Of a DNA stretch of 64,000 bases, positions 22,433-35,300 are shown piece after piece. Below the pieces are notes generated by a model that did not search any database, had not been told where the DNA came from, and saw only the letters and a list, made by a program, of their open reading frames with translations. Source of the stretch: Opisthorchis felineus. Taxonomy: Eukaryota > Platyhelminthes > Trematoda > Opisthorchiida > Opisthorchiidae. The stretch's first letter is position 1. Each line of letters opens with the position of its first letter. The stretch lies in NCBI GenBank assembly GCA_004794785.1, contig SJOL01007090.1, positions 408,543 through 472,542 on the forward strand. Direction: 5' to 3'. The position numbers and the translations under genes were made by a program.

Positions 22433-25400
22433 AGACCTGAGGCTAATTAGAATAAGGGTCAGTAACCACCAATGTTTCAAGGATGGGCCACAATATGCTG
22501 CATGGAATCTGCTAAACTTCCTTTGAGAGTGATCAGGGGACCTATTTCAATAGCATTTTCCGGTTTTTATGTCGACATTGAACGCATCCGGTATATGTTA
22601 GAATTGAATGTAGGCCATCAGCAGGTGCGTCGGGCTGAGTAGTACATGAAATATCGTTTTGAGTTCAGATTCTAGACGTCTTTAATAACATGACGCACAA
22701 GACTGAGATTGAGACTAGTACTGCGCACTAATTCGAAAGGATTCACCGGCAGAGGTTGGGCTCAAAGGCTGTATCAGTACCAGGTTCTTGAGTTTAAAGG
22801 GAGTGTTGGGATTCACAGTGGATGGGCAGGACGACGCTGAATACCATTATCACGTGCAGGTGGTGAAATTCTCCAGCTTTGGACCATGGCACTAGAGGAT
22901 TTGGGGGTTGTAAATAAATTTTACTTCTTCGTGATCTGTTAGCATTGTAAACTTATTTTTAAGAAAGATATTTGTGTGGTCTTTTACTGGCCCAGTAGAC
23001 CGTCAGGGCCCCTCAATGTGTTCAACCCTCGAAAGTCTCTGAGAAACTCAGAACACCGGACAGCATTTCTGTTCAGGTACAGCAATAATAACCCTTTAGA
23101 AGCCATCGGAGATGAGCACGGAGTGCTGCTTGGATGAAAAGAGCCATAGAAAAGAAGCTACTTTTAGGAAATTTAGAATGCCCCGGTCATGACAATCCTG
23201 CTACTAAAAGGATTAAGCGGAAAGCGACTTAAACGAACTAAGCACAGCTCTGAGGAGTTGGCTGCTGTGTCCGATAAACAGTTATCCTTTTTTCCCGACG
23301 AATGGATTCACTGATTCAAACTACTGCTGTTTACCAGGATAACGAAATCCACTGGAACTGTGTTTCAGCTCTGTCAGACGTAGTAAGGGTAAGGATATCT
23401 TAAAATCTCTAACAATGAGTGTGACCACAGTGAAAAGTCAGGTAACTAAGTGAGAGCTACTGTTGAACAAACGGATGGTTAACCACGGAGATGAGTTGAT
23501 CTCTCAGCTGCGTATCCAGTCAATCTTCAAAGTTGCCGTTAGTAGCTGTTATCTACAGCTGTAGAATAAACTCCCGTATATATTGATTCGGAGCACTTAC
23601 CAATGAACGAAATTTAGGACGTTTGGCTGTCTGGTAAGTTGTAGGTTTAACATAGTGAATAAGGTCAATTTGAGTTCTGCTTAATCCACGGTTCCTGCTC
23701 CTCCCTTTTGACTTTGTCCCTATTCACCCTTCTCGTCCCACATGCGTTGCTGTCCCTCAGTAAGCGAAGGTGTTGACGGTCGCTAAATGGATCCACTGCA
23801 ATCACAATTCACTGCGCGGTCTATCGGGTTCGTGTTTTTCAGTCTTAAGGTGATAAGCGGCCTGTTCTTGCCCTTGTCCCCTCTGCATACAGAATCTATG
23901 GGCAGTAAAAGGAGAATTCGGATATTCAGAACTGGACAAACTGTCAGCAAGCAGTAGGCGGAAACTGCTGCTCTATAGGGCAATCAAGTTTGATGTCACA
24001 TGTTACTCGACAGACTACCGTCACACCAATGAATTATGGACTACTTTGCAGCTCTTGTGAATCGCACCTCTGATCAAGAGATAGCAAATATTCTGCATTG
24101 ATATCCTGAAATGAAAGTTCTACAGCAGCGTCCTGCGTCACAAGTAGAGGGGTTCTAATATTCACTTCATCCAGGAACAAAAATCCTGCCACGAATATCA
24201 ACGAGTTGAACTGCGCGCTTGGAAACGGTCACAGTCTCGGTTAACTGTGACTGGCCTAAAATTTCCACTTACACAGAACGGTGAACGCGGAAGTCCTCTA
24301 ACAAAGAATAGACCCTAACATTGTGTTTCAAGCTGATTTCATGGGAATTTTCTGTATGGTTGCATTAGTTGTCATGTTCTGTAACTCTGGTTTCTGCTTG
24401 AGTAGGCGAACTGCAGTGAATTCATCTACCGCCAATTTTTCGACCAGAAAAAGTACCATATGTTACGCAATCATCTGAATTACGGTGAAACTCGTGAATT
24501 CGAAAAGCAAGCTACTACATCATTCTGGATTTGGAACTTTTAACTCGCGTGATTTGCAGGCCACTCTCACATTGTGTGTGTGCTGAGGAAAACTTTCCGT
24601 TAGTCTGCTGATTTCCCCGTTTTATAATGTTCTACTCCTGACGTTTCAATAGTTCCGTGCTTGTCTGTCCGGTCCTAACCGTCCGGAGAGAAAAGCAGGT
24701 GGGAGCGAGAGTGACCAAACAACATTGGTAAACCTGACACCTGATGGACCAATTGGGTGAGACAAATCACTAGCATGGTTGGCCTGGGCAAGGCGATAGG
24801 TGTCACATTGAATGAGCACACTGAGGGACACACGAAACACAAAAACTGGTGGGCATGAGGGCACCCTGTCAGCCACATTTGGAACCAGTACCAATCGTAG
24901 ACACAACAAGTTCCCAAACGTGCTTTGCATAGGACGGGTTGGCCTCTGGTGCCGGATGGTTTACTCGCACGTTTCACCAGAGGGTATCACTGATGACGCA
25001 TTATTATTACAATGTGTAGTTGACCTAGCCTGTCTCCAGTGTTGTCGGGTGTTTTACGAATCTAACCATGTACCTCTGCAAGGCTAGTCTTTGATTAACC
25101 AGGATTTTCGTCTGCAGACTTTACCAGCACTTCCTCCACAGCCACTGCTGGATCACCAGATCTTGGTCTTCCTGATGACATGCGTCGTAAATATTCACCC
25201 ATTCAGAGAGAATTTCGATCCGTTTTAGCACTTTCAGTGGTTCCGATCGTCTTCCGGTGATTGAGCCTTAGTTAGCCGCCGTTTCACACTCTAGTTTGGA
25301 CTGTCCAGTATGTTTGCGTGACGTTAGTTGACAGAGTGCTCTGGTCCACACCAGTCACCAGGCTGGTAGGACCTATTGAACTGAATAGCTGAAAACCATT

Positions 25401-25976
25401 TTGTAGAGAGGTTGGGAAGCTGAACGGTTATCGTTTCCATTTTTAATTTTGACCAGAGTTAATTTCGGCCACCAAGCTGTAAAGTTAGAAAATAATTTCA
25501 ACGCCTGCACAAACTGTTTCTGCACGCAAGATGGATAGCCTAACGGCCAAATTGTTGTAACTGTCGCTGGCCTGACCTTAACCGTAGACTGGCTTGGCTG
25601 TTAAGTACTCGGTAAAGCTGTCGAAAAGATTGTTTCACCTTCCACTCTGAAATGAAGAACAATTTTTCCGAGCTTCGCAGTGATTTCTTCCAGCCACTCG
25701 GGCACCAACACGTTTTTAACCAAAAATATATATGGCTCATTCGCGATTGATTTGCACGTTTCTGCGTTTCTATGTATACCTTTGTTAATTTAGTGAGGGG
25801 TTTTGTTTTCAGCCTATTTCAACTTGCTTTGCAATTGCCTTGCAATTTACCTGAGCAATGCCATCATATGATGCAGTCGACTGTCCGCACGCACTATTGC
25901 AGCAAGCCGCCAAGCCGCCCAGCCGCCAAGTGTAGGAACTGTAGTAATTTAGGTGAGAGGATTTTCGTTTATACAG
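22433..25976. other. No supported gene
   Basis: Short frames only. The longest are overlapping opposite-strand frames at 24646-25087 (up to 100 codons), none with a recognisable motif. Appears intergenic or intronic. Confidence 0.35.
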
Positions 25977-26156
25977 CCTAGTGGAATCCAGACGAATTCG
26001 GTTAGTGAAATGAGGACTCGGCTTTTTTCTTTTAATGTTCGTCGAATTGACGATGCGAATGATCGTTTTGACACTGTGACCTTAGAGTTTTGGTTACCTC
26101 ACTGTGATCTGAACTCGGCAAACCGACTATCATACGTTGGTTCGGTTTTCCTAACT
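25977..26156 (+). CDS. Candidate exon, unknown gene
   Basis: An acceptor-like TTTTCGTTTATACAG precedes 60 open codons to a TGA. The translation includes RLFSFNVRRIDDANDRF and TLEFWLPHCDL, which look protein-like. No family is recognised and there is no confirmed upstream partner. A poly-A signal is not obvious. Low confidence. Confidence 0.2.
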
Positions 26157-26188
26157 TGATCTTGTTCCGACCGCTCTGTGACATGACT

Positions 26189-26225
26189 TCACACACACAC
26201 GCACACACACACACGCACACACACC
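26189..26225. repeat. (CA)n microsatellite
   Basis: A run of CA dinucleotides interrupted twice by CG. Confidence 0.9.
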
Positions 26226-27189
26226 ACGAACAGATATCAGTTGGGCTTTCGAGCGTGACACGCCCCTGTGTGCTTTGATCGAAAAACAGCTGCCGGAGCT
26301 CACACCTAATCAACCCCAATGGCCGTCAAGGCACTCCGCATCCGGATGCTTTGCTCAGTTTAGTCCGGCATGCCTAGATCAGCTAGGGTGAGGTCACGTC
26401 CAATAGATTCGAGCGTACATTTGTGCTTTCCACCTACTGACCCACGCGTAAAGCCTAACAAACATAAGTACTGGCAGAACTACGCAACCTCGTGTTCGGC
26501 GTTCGCCTTGCAGTAAAAAGACGTTTACCAACAGGTTTCTCGAAGATCCAGAATTGGTTAAAAATAAGTAAATAAGGGCGGGAAAACGCTGCTTTTCAGC
26601 AGGTCCTCGTTTCAAACATAAACGTGCCCACCTAATACAACTGGTCTCAAAGGATAGCACTTTATCAGATACCCTGATTTCGTATGTAATAACTTTATAA
26701 GAATGTGGTCATTACAGCTCAATATAAGGAGTGTCGAATTTAACCAGTGATCCAGACTTTTGTGATGAATTTTCACACGAAACTGTCTGGTGTTAACTCA
26801 CACTGTGTAAATCAGAAAGCTTCAACCTGTGTTGCCAAGTATGAACTAGACTAGCTCCTCTGCTGCATTTACTCGATGGAATTCGAACACATCACCCCGA
26901 ACATTGCACTTCTAGGGGTATATCCTTCAAGGTCATTTTTGTGTGTGCATCCCTGGGCTGGAACGTACCAAGCTCCAGCCCTAACAGTAGCAAGGCTAGT
27001 GCTTTCGGTTTCGGCTGGTTCACTTCAGCTGCCAGGCGAAGATTTGCACGGATGATCAACCATGTCGGGTTTCCGTTCGAAACTGCAGGTGACTGCAATT
27101 TGGTTTGCATCGGTCACGTTTGATATATACCGTGGGATATGACCTTTGATGTTAAAGTGCATCCAGAAGGTTTGAAAACAAAGCCCACG
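26226..27189. other. No recognisable feature
   Basis: Frames up to 95 codons, including some over the CA repeat; no motif. Nothing supported. Confidence 0.35.
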
Positions 27190-27710
27190 GTAGATGGGAC
27201 ACACTACTCCTAAGGTTGCTGAAAACTCTTCGAAAGTAATGAGTAGAATGTTCCATCTTGACAATGTAATACAATATCTCGAACGTTGTCCCAACTGAAG
27301 CATGAAGCGTCCTTTGTGCAGCACATTCATTTGAGGAACACCATAGAGGAGAGTTTAAGCTGGGATTCAGTTGATTCTCCCATGGAAACCAAATTAATTT
27401 GCAAATCGCATCCAGTTTGGGTTCAGGTAGGACAAGAGGTTGACGGAAACTCGGGTAATGTGCCTAACTTTTTAGCCCCAAGAAGGACAAAACCCGGCGT
27501 GGGTTGTCGAAGAGTTTTCATTAGCCTTATAAGTATTTTTTTTCCATGAAAATATGGTATGATATCTTGAATATGGTACAAACTGAAACCTGAAGCGGCC
27601 TTCGTCCAGCACATGCAGTTGAAGAATATCAAAGGTGAGAGATTCGGTTAGGATTCTCCGCCCAAAACCAAATAAGTTTGCAGATGGGTGTAGCTCCCGA
27701 AAAGCGCACA
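27190..27710 (+). repeat. Tandem hammerhead repeat, dead ribozyme, with inverted fragment
   Basis: A short minus-oriented piece of the ribozyme 3' stem (27196-27232: AAGGTTGCTGAAAACTCTTC) is followed by plus-oriented B (about 27238-27345), a shortened A (27346-27434), ribozyme (27435-27531), B (27532-27625) and A (27626-27700). The ribozyme has lost CTGATGA (ACTTTTTA instead) and GAAA reads CAAAA. It shows two consecutive B-A pairs, supporting tandem organisation. Confidence 0.75.
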
Positions 27711-28234
27711 GTAGTTCGGCTTGGACCGATTGATTGGAGCACATGATGGGCATGTCCCAATATGCTGCGAGTCACCCTAATCCAAAAAAGGCAATCCACT
27801 GCTGCATATGCATACCACTGATTCATTTTTGGCCATTACTTTGGGGTTAACTTCTCTCTCGCTTATCACTGGAAGACCAGCATGGAAAACTCACTAGAAA
27901 GGCCGGAAACCACCGGTTTGGTGCAAAGTTGCTTTTCCGCAAAATTTCAAATAATATCACAATAATAGTTGATTAACTGCAAATTACTAAACTAGGCAAA
28001 TCTAGAACTATGCTGCCTAGCGAGGCATTTTATTTTGTTGATGGTGAAACGGAGACCCAAACCGCCAGTGTTTTGTGCTAATCTTTGTTCTCCTATTTAT
28101 TTCTGTGTAACATGTTCTTCTGTAAATCAAATGACTTGACAAGAAGTTTAGCGGGAGAAATCCGCTCAGATACCAGGTAGTCGTTCTGAAAACCTGTTGC
28201 TTATTTTCAGTATATGGAGTGATTTTCCTTTCAG
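27711..28234. other. No recognisable feature
   Basis: Mostly AT-rich. It could be intron sequence upstream of the candidate exon at 28235. Confidence 0.35.
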
Positions 28235-28358
28235 CTATGTCCTTACATGTTCCTAATAGCACAACTTTCACGAACAATTCCATCAATCATTCGTCGACGT
28301 AAAACGGAAATCCTGGCTTGTATGTTCTGTAAAACGATGGGAAACGTCACCTATGTGG
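28235..28358 (+). CDS. Candidate internal exon, unknown gene
   Basis: A strong acceptor (GATTTTCCTTTCAG) and a good donor (GTGG followed by GTAAGG) bound 124 nt. In phase 0 the sequence is open and contains RTIPSIIRRRKTEILACMFC, ending in phase 1. I do not recognise the family. It does not join in frame to the terminal-exon candidate at 28882, so an intermediate exon would be required if both belong to one gene. Confidence 0.3.
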
Positions 28359-28881
28359 GTAAGGAAAATCTATGGTTGCCACGTCGCTCAATTAGTTTTC
28401 TTATCGATGGGTTATTTTGCCGATCGTAGACAGGTCCTGCTGTCGTCCGGGTGAGTACCACCGCCCAAGCCTATAGCATTCTGATGTGTTTCGCCATTGA
28501 AAGTCCCTGGCGTGGGTTACTGGATGATGCGTTTGCACTCACTACTGTCTCATATTTGAAATGCAATGTACTGTAACTTTTCCACTGCATTTTTCTTCTG
28601 TTCTATCGTGTTCTGTCGTATCGTGTCCTCTTACGCTTGTTGGGTTAGATTGTTTACTATGCTGTTGGCGATTTGTTGGAATACTGGTAGCTCGGGTGCA
28701 TTTATTAGCAACCAATCAAGTCAACTATCAAGCTTCGCTAACGGACCACTTGATCAACTATCATTTACTATTTTGTTAACCCTGTTTACCACTCTATGAG
28801 TTCGATTTTATTGATGTATATTTATATATACCATGTATACCTATTCAAAGAAAACCCGCCTTAACATTCTTGACTATCCAG

Positions 28882-29064
28882 GGTTTACATGGGGTACAAG
28901 CCGTTCAAGCGGATCCAACTGTGCCTCCAACCAAGCTGCATGTGGCATTACCCACTGCGCGTGAGGGTCTGTCGGTACCGTTCAGTGCGACAGGCCAATC
29001 CGGAAATGGATGCCAGTCCATCAAGAGTCGTTTCTTGATGGCCTTACGCCAGAAAAATTCTTAA
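28882..29064 (+). CDS. Candidate 3' terminal exon, unknown gene
   Basis: An acceptor-like CTTGACTATCCAG precedes 60 open codons ending in TAA. The residues are polar and small, for example QADPTVPPTKLHVALPTARE, typical of a disordered C-terminus. A canonical AATAAA lies about 49 nt past the stop at 29113-29118. The combination of acceptor, protein-like frame and poly-A signal makes this one of the better exon candidates here, but the gene is unknown. Confidence 0.35.
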   Translation, partial: GLHGVQAVQADPTVPPTKLHVALPTAREGLSVPFSATGQSGNGCQSIKSRFLMALRQKNS

Positions 29065-29112
29065 CCACATCGACCGCTTCGCCACTGGTGCACAGAATAG
29101 CGTCTGTTTTAA

Positions 29113-29118
29113 AATAAA
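29113..29118 (+). promoter_or_regulatory. Possible polyadenylation signal AATAAA
   Basis: An AATAAA hexamer shortly after the stop of the candidate terminal exon. The hexamer is common by chance, so its value rests on the spacing. Confidence 0.3.
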
Positions 29119-32100
29119 CAGGCTTAGTGAAAGCCATATTGAGGGCCGTAGTGAAGGTGCATATGGAAACCGTTTTTAAATTTGTACAGTTTGTAATTGG
29201 GAATAACCATTGAAAAACCTTCAGACATACAGAGACGAGAAATTTCTTTGGCTTTTCGTTCTTTCTTCAAGTCGAGGCGGATTCTGAAGACATTGGTCTG
29301 CAACGTCTTGTTATTATCTATGGACATGCACTATACTCATGTATCACACACCGAAACACAAAGATGTGTTTTGTATTCTGTTGGCTTTGTTTTTTGCAAC
29401 TTCAGACGCAGTCCAAAAACTTTTGCCACAGATCACTGAGACTGAGCCAAACGTCCGAGTGTCTTGGCGAAATGTGAACATGAGCATGCGGGACCTTGGG
29501 CCGCTGCATTCTGACTAAGACAACAGAAATACGTCATTCTCGCAGACTTGGCCTGTCTTTTCACCTGTCTACGTTGTGTACATGCATATGTTTGCACCAA
29601 ATATGCAAGGAAGTCTACTCACAGAGCAGTCCACACAGTCGAAGATCACAACTACCAAACGGTAGTTGGTTGAGCGAGTTCACAACAGACCGGTATTGCC
29701 ACTTTTGCAAGGTTACATCGCTGAAAAGGCCAGTCGTTTAGTCCATAGGTTCTGACCTCAGTTAGTAAACATTAGGACGGAAAAATTCACAGTGCCTCAT
29801 TCAGCTGGCACAAAACAAGACTAGCCCATCTCCTAACTTAAACTTGTTGATGTTAGCGTCACGAAAACTACGCGATTTGTCTGCCTCATGCTGTTATGCG
29901 ATAAGACGTCTCTGAAATCTTCGTGTAGGAGGCTGCACAACGCAAAACAGTAAGTCGTTGTCCGACAGCATTACTTCCGGCTGATATGTGGTAGTTTAAA
30001 AAGGACCGACTTTCTCAGTATAGACTTGGCTTTATTAGCATTTCGCTGGCGCATTATTGACTGAGTACTACACTTTTCCTATCTGAGGACGCAATGTTGA
30101 GCGACAGTTGAAAACAGGGTGACTTCAGTTGTATTTTGCGCAATATATAAACAACCAAATTCACCTTGCTGATCTACGGACGAACACATGCAATTTGCTA
30201 AGGAATGGACTAGGAACAGTTGACGTCAAGTCGGAAAACCACAGTCATTTGGTTTGTGACATCAGTAATGGATGAGACGGAACAAACTGTCGTTTCATCG
30301 ATCAGGTGTGTTGGCCAGCTAAGTTGTTGAGGCTTTCCAACATTTCTCCAACCTGTGACAGTTGGGGGTGAAGTTGTATTCGTCTACACTCCGTGATTGG
30401 GTGAGCCCACGTCACAAGACCGTGCGGTAGCAACCACCGGTTAGGAAGAGGCGAGTTAATTGCTCAATTGTAGGTCTCAGGCGCTTGAAGTCGTTTCAGA
30501 AACTCTTAACTATGACGTAATTCGCAGTAGAGAGTAAAATTCACGCACACATGCACCAGGCCAGTCTCACCGGCACTAACTTCATGCAGCTGAACATAGC
30601 TGAATGTTTTTTTACCGCACTCTCGTTGGGGTCGGCAGACAAAGTGACAAACAAACCATTCGTCTTTACGACTAAAAGCGAAGCTCCACTCCACTTGGAC
30701 GTGGTGTTTGAATAGAGACAACAATATCCCCACCCCTCAATTCTGGCTTCGTTTCATGTGATTCCGATCGATTGCGCGCTTGACGTGACGACCCCGCTTT
30801 ACCATCAATTTAGACAGGTAGAAGGAGAAAGGTCGGTAAAATCGCTAAACAAAGCTTCTATGAACGAGTTCAGATGATGACGATCGATGAGGTTGTAACA
30901 GATGGACGAATTCATCAAGTCACTCATGGTTTACTTATCTTATTTTTTCGAAAGGACTTCTCTTTGCAACTCCTCTGCCTTGGTGCTGGTATTCTTACTG
31001 TTGAAAGCAGCCGGCACTATACGTTCTCCAGCGTTTTTTGAACGTTTCTATTTTTGCCCCTATGGATTTTTATAGGGTGATTTTTGGTGGCAAAATGAGG
31101 TGGAATGAGACCAATATTGCTTCCAGCTTTGATTCAAGCCCTTCAAATAGTTGGAGCTCTATTCAACATCGTTTCCAACATAAGAAGGGCCGGAGGAGCA
31201 AAATGACCGTCTTAGTGGTGTGTGATGGCCGCGACTCATGAGAAACACTGATGCGATTATGCGTGAACACAGCAATGCGTGGTCTGACCAAGTGAAACAC
31301 ACGGTATCGTCTGGTTACTTGTAAGTTCTCTGTACTGTAATGAAGTGGATGGTTAGCTAAAGTGCACTTATGCTACTCATGATACGGAAGACAAAGCCTT
31401 AACGTGCCAGTCAACCACAGTAAAACGGAGGGCGGAACGCTAAGTAATTGTTGTTCAGTCTTATTATTTTCAACATTTGGAATACGTCGAACCTACAGGT
31501 CCCACAGCCGCTCACAGCAAACCAAAAAAATTGGTTGCTTGGTCGCACGTTCAACAGCTGTGGATTTGTCCGCGGTCGTTATGGCTGGAATACGAAGTAG
31601 ACGAATCTGGCCTATTGCACAAACGGTGTTTTTGCGCTTTTCGTCAATGCGTTCACTTTGTGCACAATTTAACATCATTCCAAATACTGCTTCGCTGCAG
31701 GAACCTGAAGCTTTCGTAGGATTACACCGGGCCCGCCATATTCATCGGCGTAGGCGGATTAGGGGTACGCGGATGCGAAGTAGCTCTCGTCAAATTAAAC
31801 GGCAAATCCGTTTGGATACCGAAAAAACAAACAAAGAGAAACTGATCCTTTTTTGGGTGGAAGTTTGGGCAAGACATTTACATCACACAATCGAGGAGTG
31901 TACAAACCCATTTTTCGCCTGTTGTCAACGGGCGTTTAGAGCCAGTGAAAAGGACACATTCTGCCATGTGCATACCGAATGACAGGGCAAGCGTGGAGTG
32001 GTTTTTGCACTGTTAGATAACACAGAGCTAAGTGTAGAGCGAATCATTATATTTTAGTGCACGTGAACTCGAGAGAAGGAATTGGCAAACACTACTTATG

Positions 32101-32289
32101 GGTATAGCTTTACGAGGTACAAAAGTACGCACATATAAAGCACACAATATTAAAACTGATAATTACGAAATACACTCATTCACAAGTTGCACTGGTGTTA
32201 ACGATAGACTAGGTTGACTCTCTCCTTTACGCTGCTCTTCAAATTAATGTGATGCACAAAGTCCACCTCATTTTTCACTTGGTACGATA
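29119..32289. other. No assigned gene; one long ORF
   Basis: The only notable frame is 31404-31982 (+), 192 codons, rich in Arg and Ser, with no recognised domain. A second open frame overlaps it at 31477-31719. It may be a decayed mobile-element frame or chance. The remainder is featureless. Confidence 0.3.
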
Positions 32290-32670
32290 TTCGAGACAGC
32301 GAAGTGTATTTTCTTGACACAACACACTACTGAGAATGGCACACTACTGAGAGCTCTTTGGCAGCCCATCACGGGTCTCACCCTTCTTGGGACTCCCGAG
32401 TTTTCATCAACCTTAAGTTCTTCCTGAAAACCAAATTTTGCGCGATTGACGTAATACACTCAGTTGCAAAATAAGTTTGTTTTGAGTCAAGTCTCTCATC
32501 ACTGATATTCTTTAGCCGAATGTTTCGTGTTTCAATGAGCACGATATTTGAGATATCGCAGCATATTTTCGAGACAGAATAAACTGATCATAAGATTTTC
32601 TGGAGACTCCTCGAAAGACTGGCGAAATCACTAGTGGGGTGTCGAAAAGTTTTCATCGATCGTCTTTGTA
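32290..32670 (-). repeat. Hammerhead repeat, rearranged
   Basis: Read from left to right: a minus ribozyme unit (32338-32414) with the CTGATGA segment deleted, minus A (about 32415-32515), minus B (about 32516-32587, GATATTTGAGATATCGC), then a fused pair of ribozyme 3' halves. The first (32588-32619) is minus-oriented and the second (32621-32655, GGCGAAATCACTAG, GTCGAAAAGTTTTCAT) is plus-oriented. No complete core remains. Confidence 0.7.
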
Positions 32671-35134
32671 GAGTGTGATGGTAAGAAAAATCTAGACATT
32701 TGGTTTGGAAGTTCTAGCTTGCATACGATACTCAGTGCACAAGGTATGGAAGGCCCACTACTATCAAAAGGGATAAGAGGAGAGTTGGAGTTTCCCATCA
32801 TAATTCACTTGGTTTTCAAATTACTGTCGGATGCAATAAAGCAAATCAACTGCTCTGTTATCCATCTGGCACTGGCCTACTGCTCTTGAAATACAACACT
32901 TTCAGAGGTTAAAGAGCCTTGAAATATGAACAAAAATTGTAAAAGGAATGCTGACGGTGTGAGCAGCATGCTGAAGATCCAGGGGTTAGAGATGTTCTAT
33001 GAGACGGTGGACCACAACATTTTGGAAAGTTGGCTTTATTTTGCTATCGTGAATGCATGTGTGTGCTACAGAAGAGTGCGGTGTATGCAAGACTGGTTCA
33101 TCATGATCCCAATGAATGAGCTTAGAAGATGATCGCTAACGACGCTTTCAGCTTCGCATGGAATATATAATATGAAATGAAAACGGCTTAGGCTGGGACT
33201 CCGCACTTACCTGGTGGTAGCTCTGAGCGCATTGGAAAATGACTTATACTGGTTTTATTGTCTCGTAACTATCATCGTTCCGCATTATATAGTTTTTGAA
33301 GCATTACTCTGTGTTAGAATTTGCTCGGCTCATCTGTTTTGGGAATAAGTCGAAAAATCTTGAATCTGTATATTTTCCGGTTCAATCTGCTTTAGGAGTC
33401 TTTTGCGTTGCAATATTATAGCTCGTGTACTGTGAAAGACAAGTGCAGGGTATAGGGTAGGCATTCTTATACTGAGAGTATTAACAGCACTGGGAGGCCT
33501 AGGGGTCTAGGATAATGAATGTTCAGAGCTCAATGCCGATGCCTGTTCGGAAATTCCTCAGAGATAGTCTTCAACAACAAGTGAGGCAAGGTAAAAGGGG
33601 TCAGCTGTTCTGGGTAAACGGAATCGTACTACTTGGTGACTCACTCGGCAGTAAACAGCATCAGAGTAATCCACCTATTAGACATGTCCAAAATGTCCTT
33701 CGTCCGTCTGCTGTAGCTTCCGTAGGTCTACCACCAGCCAGTATGACATGAGAGGAAGGCCGTCATCGGAATGGGATGCACGTTTTCCACAACGTCGTAT
33801 GATTTCGAACACCGGCTTTACCTGAATCTGTTCCAAGAAGGCAGATTCAGTTCTCATGGTATACAGTCGGTTGACTACATTAACTACTTTGAGCAGGAAA
33901 ACGCTTACTAAGCCACGATGGATGGGACCGGTTTACTAATTCACCACTAGGCCTCAGTGAGAAGCACACAATTACACATGTCAGTCGTCTCCCGCGCACC
34001 ATCGGTCTGATCATTTTGTGCATGCTTAAGTAGGGACGTACGATGGATCACTGGCAGCTTATCCAGAGCAGAAAATAGGTGGTGTAGTGCACGACAGGAA
34101 GTTATGTTTTTTTTTCAGGGCCACCCTTAATTTCCTCCCGTCTGTCTTTCACATACAGTAAGCAAGCTACACAACAGTAAGCTGGCACTGGATATACCCT
34201 AGTGGTGTGTAATCCACCATTCGCCCACAGATCAAAACCCTGCTGCTGACAGAAGTTGTCATCCCGTGGACAACGCCCAACGGGCTTTCGCGATCCTATC
34301 GTTCACAACGTTGGTGTTTAAAAGTACGGGACCACTTAAATCAGTTGACCAATTGTTAACCACAACTAGAACCTATGCTCGTAGGATAGAAAGAAAACCG
34401 AGGAGTTTGGACCAACCCAGTTTGTGCGTGAAAAACCACCCAACCTTGACAGTGCGAGCATCAGTCTGGTCCAAATACAGACAAGTTTGTTATCACACAA
34501 CTGTATATTTATAAGAATATCGGCGTTCTACCTGTTAATCTTCCCATCCACTTTGTTTTGGTGGTTAGTGTCGTGAGCAGTTTGCATCGAACGACATGTA
34601 ACTATTTCTAATACATAATGTCCCAATATTTTTCTGAATAGCTACTATCGCTTGTGGAACAAAGAAAATAGATGCTGTTCTAGAGTAAACTTCACTCAGG
34701 TGTTCAAAGGCCAATAGATACGCGTTTTCACAAAGGACACACCTTTTTACTTCATGGCTAGCGTAGATACCCAGGAAAATGTCACACATTCGAAAGTTGC
34801 AACCGAATGAAAGAACTGCTGCTACAAACTTGTCTCTTTTGGTTAAGCTGTGCAAGCTCACGCATGCTACGTTAGCTTAGCAATTAGTACTGAGGGCTAA
34901 TCGGCTGACGAGGAGTAGACTACTACGCAGTGATTGTGGCTAGAGACTTACCTGCCTTCTGAGTTAATCGTTTGATCGGACCGGCTGACTAATACAAAAT
35001 TCCAACCGATGCATCTGTACTTTTGATATCCTGGTTGCCCTACTCACTCGCGTACTTTCAGTGATGGGTGTGACAATAACAGTACCGATATAGAATCTCA
35101 GGAGGGTTGCGGCACTTAGGAGAGCGCGAGTTCA

Positions 35135-35136
<2 letters not shown>
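32671..35136. other. No supported gene
   Basis: Frames at 33515-33751, 34266-34514 (+) and 34565-34861 (-) are protein-like in places, but without motifs or convincing splice borders. Nothing else is seen. Confidence 0.3.

Positions 35137-35222
<86 letters not shown>
35137..35222. repeat. (TCA)n microsatellite
   Basis: About 28 uninterrupted TCA units, followed after TCGTTG by further TCATCATCA. Serine-run and methionine-run ORFs over it are artefacts. Confidence 0.95.
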
Positions 35223-35300
35223 GTTGTCATCATCATTGACAGCACGACGTCAATGTCCAGCACTGATGATTCGCTGCCGTAATGTGCATTTCGTGGTTGT
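35137..35300 (-). repeat. GAT-tailed repeat, copy 3 (inverted)
   Basis: On the minus strand the block CGGCAGCGAATCATCAGTG, then GACGTCGTGCTGTCAATG, runs into (GAT)n. This matches the ends of the copies at 2420-2512 and 9096-9229. A minus frame continues upstream to 35512 with protein-like translation, so the element may extend further right. Confidence 0.5.
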
